The notes under the pieces are model-generated. The model worked only from the letters and a program-made list of their open reading frames with translations. It did not search any database and was not told the origin of the DNA. A program made the translations under genes and the position numbers. This document shows, piece after piece, positions 60,330-64,000 of a DNA stretch of 64,000 bases (its first letter is position 1; the number at the start of each line of letters is the position of its first letter). Location of the stretch: assembly GCF_002575655.3 (NCBI RefSeq), contig NC_053036.3, forward strand, positions 647,178,736-647,242,735. The letters are read 5' to 3'. The DNA is from Aegilops tauschii subsp. strangulata (taxonomy: Eukaryota; Streptophyta; Magnoliopsida; Poales; Poaceae).

Positions 60330-61275
60330 GAATAATCATGCTTAAGCCTAAGAAGACTGGACAGTAGCATGGCATCGCGTCATAATCATGTTTTGCAAAC
60401 AAACTAAATCAAGTTTGGGGTTTGAAAAGTCTTTACTGAATCCGTACGTTTGGGGCCCTGGAATTCATCTCCTTGGGTCCTCCCTCGAGCCTTGCAGTTA
60501 AACAAGACTCGTTAAAGAATGGAACAGCCCACGAACTGCGTTAAATTACTGACCATGGCTCTGAAGTCTGAACCGGATGCGCATGTGCAAATCTGCTGGA
60601 GATACCATCATCCAAGGGAACATATTCCTCATGATTATGTACGTGGTGCAAACTCCACTCCTCCATGGGTGACGACTCCACTCCAGATTCCAAAATTCAT
60701 ATCAGCAGCAAGAAAATGTGCATCCACCGGTCCATGCAAGTTCCCCAGTTTCAGTTTTGTTGCTACCGTCCGTGTATATTTTGTTGGAATGTGAGGACAG
60801 CTAGCGATGACACAAGTAGGATGCTCAGGTTGGACGGGCATGCATCTTGTGGTCTTAACAGGACAAGACATGCTACTGTCGCTAATGTACTACTGGTCCT
60901 ACTATCTGAACTGAATGAACGGCCGATTTTTTACCTGAAAAAAAAGGACATCGGTTGATTGGGTGACTGCAAGATGGATTGTGCATGCTGTGGCAGTGGT
61001 AGTGGTGGTGGTGCACTAGTGAGGGGCAGGACAGGATAGTGGCCATGGCAGTTTGTTGCAGCCGACCTGCATCATGCATGCTTGTCCATGGATGATCTGC
61101 AAAGGATAAAGGAGATAATGGCAGAGAGCGAGTGATACTGCCTGCCTATCAGCCCATGGCCATGGCTGTGGGTTATGGGCAACTCACGTACGGTACGAGG
61201 CAGGTCAGTTTGTGCGCCGTTCAGAGGAGCAGGGAGGGAGGGAGGTGTTTCTTCTTGGAATTACCGGCTAGGCCC
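60330..61275 (+). repeat. Segmental duplication, copy 2 (partner 43,560-44,640)
   Basis: It carries the same ordered blocks as copy 1, from 'cgtcataatcatgttt' (60,378) to 'gtacggtacgagg' (61,188) and a diverged 'cttcttggaatta'. It lacks the Stowaway present in copy 1. The coding region of the neighbouring C2H2 gene is not duplicated here. Confidence 0.85.
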
Positions 61276-61332
61276 GTCCATCAATGGTTCTCTGCTTCAT
61301 CCTCGTGCGATGTGATGTGTCCCACTCCTAGG

Positions 61333-61943
61333 GCATCTCCAACACGTACCCTAAACGTACTCCCTTCGGTCTTTTTAGTCCGCATATAAGTTCTTTTGAA
61401 GTCAAAGAATCCCTACTGTGATCAAACTTATAAAAAAATTAACATTCATAATGTCAAATCAATCTTGTTAAATTCATTATGAAATATAGTTTCATAGTAT
61501 ATATATTTGATATTGTAGATGTTAGTATTCTTTACTATAAATTCGGTCAAAGTTTGAAAAGTTTGACTTTAACACAAATCTAATACGTGAAGTAAAAAAG
61601 GGCCAGAGGGAGTACACAGTATTCATCCGCAGACATGGATACCGAAGATGCCATCTCAACGTGGATCTCAGATGTCCGGTCACATTTCAAATGGAATTTC
61701 AACAAACGAAACGATTTTCATCTAAACCAGAAATTTTTTGTTTAAACCGATCCACATTCTCATAACAATTTTAACATATTTCATTAAATAAAAGCTGACA
61801 TGACAATTTTTTTAGCATAGTAAAAGTTAATCTAGTCTAGATCTTCGCGGGCATCCGTGTTTCAAGTCCTTGTAGTTTCGCATGTCCGTCATCTTTGCAT
61901 GAGCTATGAAAAATGAAGCTCCAGGTCGCCGACACATGCCCTA
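61333..61943. mobile_element. Harbinger-like element end, interrupted by a Stowaway and a LINE
   Basis: gggcatctccaacacgtacc (from 61,332) is a typical Harbinger/Tourist terminal repeat, preceded by TA. The element is split by the Stowaway at 61,360 and continues after 61,614 with 'gatgtccggtcacatttc'. Its other end is not found before the LINE at 61,944. There is no coding capacity. Confidence 0.5.
61360..61612. mobile_element. Stowaway MITE, ~253 bp
   Basis: It starts ctcccttcggtctttttagt and ends aaaaaagggccagagggag, with TA on both sides (61,358-61,359 and 61,613-61,614). The interior carries 'agtttgaaaagtttgacttt', typical of the longer Triticeae Stowaway families. Confidence 0.8.
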
Positions 61944-64000
61944 TTTTTTTTAGAGAAAAGGCGACTGCCCGACTTTATAGATAAAGCCATACATATCACG
62001 TACAGAACCAGCATAGTTCACCACCACACCCAAAATCTCACCGAGCACAAAACCAACAATTTTAGATGGCACGCAGGCCCGAATAAGATAAAGGGGCACG
62101 CAGGCCACCACCTACGCAGCAAAAGAAAGGCAGCTACAACGAAGCGCCATCGGCTTGGGATGAAAGCAAATTGGCAGACGCCCGCACTATGTCGATCAAC
62201 ATCTCCAGGCCGTCACGATCCACAGTTTTAGTCAATGATTTCCACTGCTGCAAGAGTATTGACATTTTAAACAGAACATCAGCAGGTTTGTTAGGGAAGA
62301 CACCCTCGATAGTAAACTTGTTTCGAGTAGTCCAAAGAGCCCAGCAAAGGGCGCCCATCCCAGTCCAGAAAAGCCTTTTGGCCTGGCCATTCAGGCCAGC
62401 CATCATGGAACAAACATCAGCAAAGGAACCTGGGTTCCAAGAAGTCGAATACCACGATGGGACACAACCCCAAATCAACAAGGCTAAATCGCACTTAAAG
62501 AAAATGTGATTAGTGTCTTCGAGAGAAGAACACAAAGCAAACAAAGCGGAACCTGGCCCGTTCCTTTTCTGAATCTGGTCAGCCGAGGGAAGCCGGCCCC
62601 TGAAGGCCTACCATAGGAAAATTTTGATCTTAGGGGGAACCCTAGCCAACCAGATGCGCTTGAACCTCAAGGTAGAAGGGCCAGAGATAACACGACTATA
62701 CAAAGACTTGACCGAAAACTTCCTAGATGTGGTATGGGGCCAGGAGACAGAGTCCGCCTCCTCCGAGGCCGCAGGAAACAAAGCAGCGAGGTGATGCCAG
62801 TCACCCAACTCTTCAGGAGAAAGAGACCTCCGAAATCCCAAGTCCCACCCGTTATGCGAGAGCTCAGAGATTGAAATCTCAGGATTGGGGCAGTACGAGA
62901 ACAAAACTGGAAAGGAGGATGCCAGGGGGGCATCCCCAGTCCACCAGTCCAACCAAAAGCGGGTCGAAGCCCCGTTGTTGACCACAAACTTGACATGAGC
63001 ACGAAACACGTCCCTAACCTTGACGAGGTCAGACCAAAACTGGGAGGCCCCATTCGCAATCGCAAACATAGGGCTTTTGCTAGGGAAATACTTGGCTTTT
63101 AGAATCTGGAACCATAGAGCCTCGGGATCAGCGGTCATGATCCTCCACCACCATTTAACAATGAAACACGTGTTCATCACCTGAGTGTTAAGAATTCCAA
63201 GCCCCCCAAGGCTTTTAGGTTTACAAATGATGTCCCATTTGACTAACCTGTATTTTCGTTTGTTCTCAGCAGCGTTCCAAAAGAAAGCCCCTCTATGCTT
63301 GTCAAATCCCGCATGAGTCCCTTTAGATAGCCTAAAGAAGTCCATGGTGAACAAAGGTATGGAAGAGAGACATGAATTGATGAGGGCCACTTTACCAACA
63401 ACAGTGTTGTACCTACCACGCCACAGTAAAACTCTGTTCCCCACCTTGGCCACCAGAGGCTTAAATTCCTTAGAGTAGAGCCGAGACGGAGAAATAGGTA
63501 GACCCAAGTATTTGAAACGGAAGACACCCAAGGAGCAATTAAGCAAGCGAGAGATACACAAAGCTTCAACCTCGTCCACACCCATAACTATGGCCTCACT
63601 TTTGGAGAGATTAATTTTGAGCCCCGACAAGGCTTCAAAACAGAGGAGAATGAATTTGAGATTAGCAATACAAGAATCATTCGCCTCCACAAGAATGATA
63701 GTGTCATACGCGTATTGGAGATGGGTGAGGCCCGTAGGGAGGAGGTGGGAAATCATAGGGGAGATGTGGCCAACCGAAGCTGCCCTGTCCAGCATGCATG
63801 ACAGCGCATCAGCAACGAAGTTGAACAGAGTTGGAGATGTTGGATCCCCTTGCCGAAGGCCACGGCCATTGGCAAAGTACTTACTAACATTACCATTCAC
63901 AGATATCGCAGTATGTCCACCCGACACCAATTGCATCAGACGATGAACCACCCCTGGGTCAAAGCCCTTAGCATGTAGAACATGACGAAGAAAGTCCCAG
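61944..64000 (-). mobile_element. LINE (non-LTR retrotransposon), 3' part, cut by the window end
   Basis: The element reads on the minus strand. An A8 tail (T8 at 61,944-61,951 on plus) marks its 3' end. A ~180-bp 3' untranslated region precedes the reverse-transcriptase frame. The 5' end, including any endonuclease and ORF1, lies beyond the window. No target duplication can therefore be tested. Confidence 0.85.
62134..64000 (-). pseudogene. LINE reverse transcriptase with zf-RVT, partial and broken
   Basis: The frame enters from beyond the window. Visible parts are RGLRQGDPTSPTLFNFVADA, the catalytic region LTHLQYAYDTIILVEAND, GLKINLSKSEAIVMGV, FRFKYLGLPISPSRLYSKEF, and the C-terminal zf-RVT domain with CSSLEDTNHIFFKCDLALLI. 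Plant LINE polymerases have an (F/Y)ADD box. Here it is YAYD, so the first catalytic aspartate is lost. A TAG at 62,608-62,610 interrupts the frame after KIKIFLW, probably replacing a Gln codon, and the same frame resumes as AFRGRLPSADQIQKRNG and runs to the stop at 62,134. It cannot make an active enzyme. Confidence 0.92.

Overview
The window looks like nuclear DNA of a Triticeae grass (wheat, goat-grass or a close relative). The first 28 kb is a head-to-tail array of a ~337-bp satellite whose sequence carries the landmarks of the Afa (pAs1/dpTa1) family. The rest holds CACTA elements with the 'accggtactaaag'-type subterminal repeats common in Triticeae, Stowaway, Harbinger-like and hAT MITEs, a LINE, and two grass-type genes. 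An Afa array would fit a D-genome-type chromosome, but species and chromosome cannot be read from this window.

Layout. 1-28,084: about 83 Afa monomers, all in one orientation, with a recent 2,360-bp seven-monomer tandem duplication and a three-monomer ~1,010-bp higher-order repeat. 28,092-28,131: a short inverted Afa fragment at the array edge. 28,149-28,620: the truncated end of a CACTA element. 28.6-33 kb: gene debris, including an SRP54 GTPase pseudogene fragment and a MADS-box-like exon, both on the minus strand. 33.07-34.60 kb: a Stowaway and a Harbinger-like element, each with target duplications. 35.36-38.18 kb: a DUF4220-DUF594 gene broken by three frame changes and swollen by a purine-rich coiled-coil minisatellite. 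40.90-43.19 kb (minus): an apparently intact two-exon C2H2/PARP-like gene, the best protein-coding gene here. Its upstream flank (43.56-44.64 kb) is duplicated at 60.33-61.27 kb. 47,396-58,682: a complete 11.3-kb CACTA element with TCA target duplication. It carries decayed genes for a small membrane protein, a tnp2 transposase, and a Transposase_24/DUF8039/Ulp1-like protease. 61.33-64 kb: a Harbinger-like end with a nested Stowaway, then a degenerate LINE running off the window.

The most unusual signal is a module found twice, in the truncated CACTA end (28.15-28.36 kb) and in the middle of the 11.3-kb CACTA (52.22-52.43 kb), both on the minus strand. Each has an 11-bp box one mismatch from the plant snRNA upstream sequence element (USE), exactly 24 bp, a TATA-like box, exactly 19 bp, a conserved 15-nt start motif, an RNA-foldable hairpin whose sequence differs between copies, and a T6/T7 run. 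The 24-bp USE-TATA spacing is the one known for Pol III-type plant U6/U3 genes. I infer a transposon-borne Pol III hairpin-RNA cassette. It has not been tested against RNA data.

The protein genes do not form a pathway. The two CACTA genes would have served transposition and the two grass genes are unrelated to each other.
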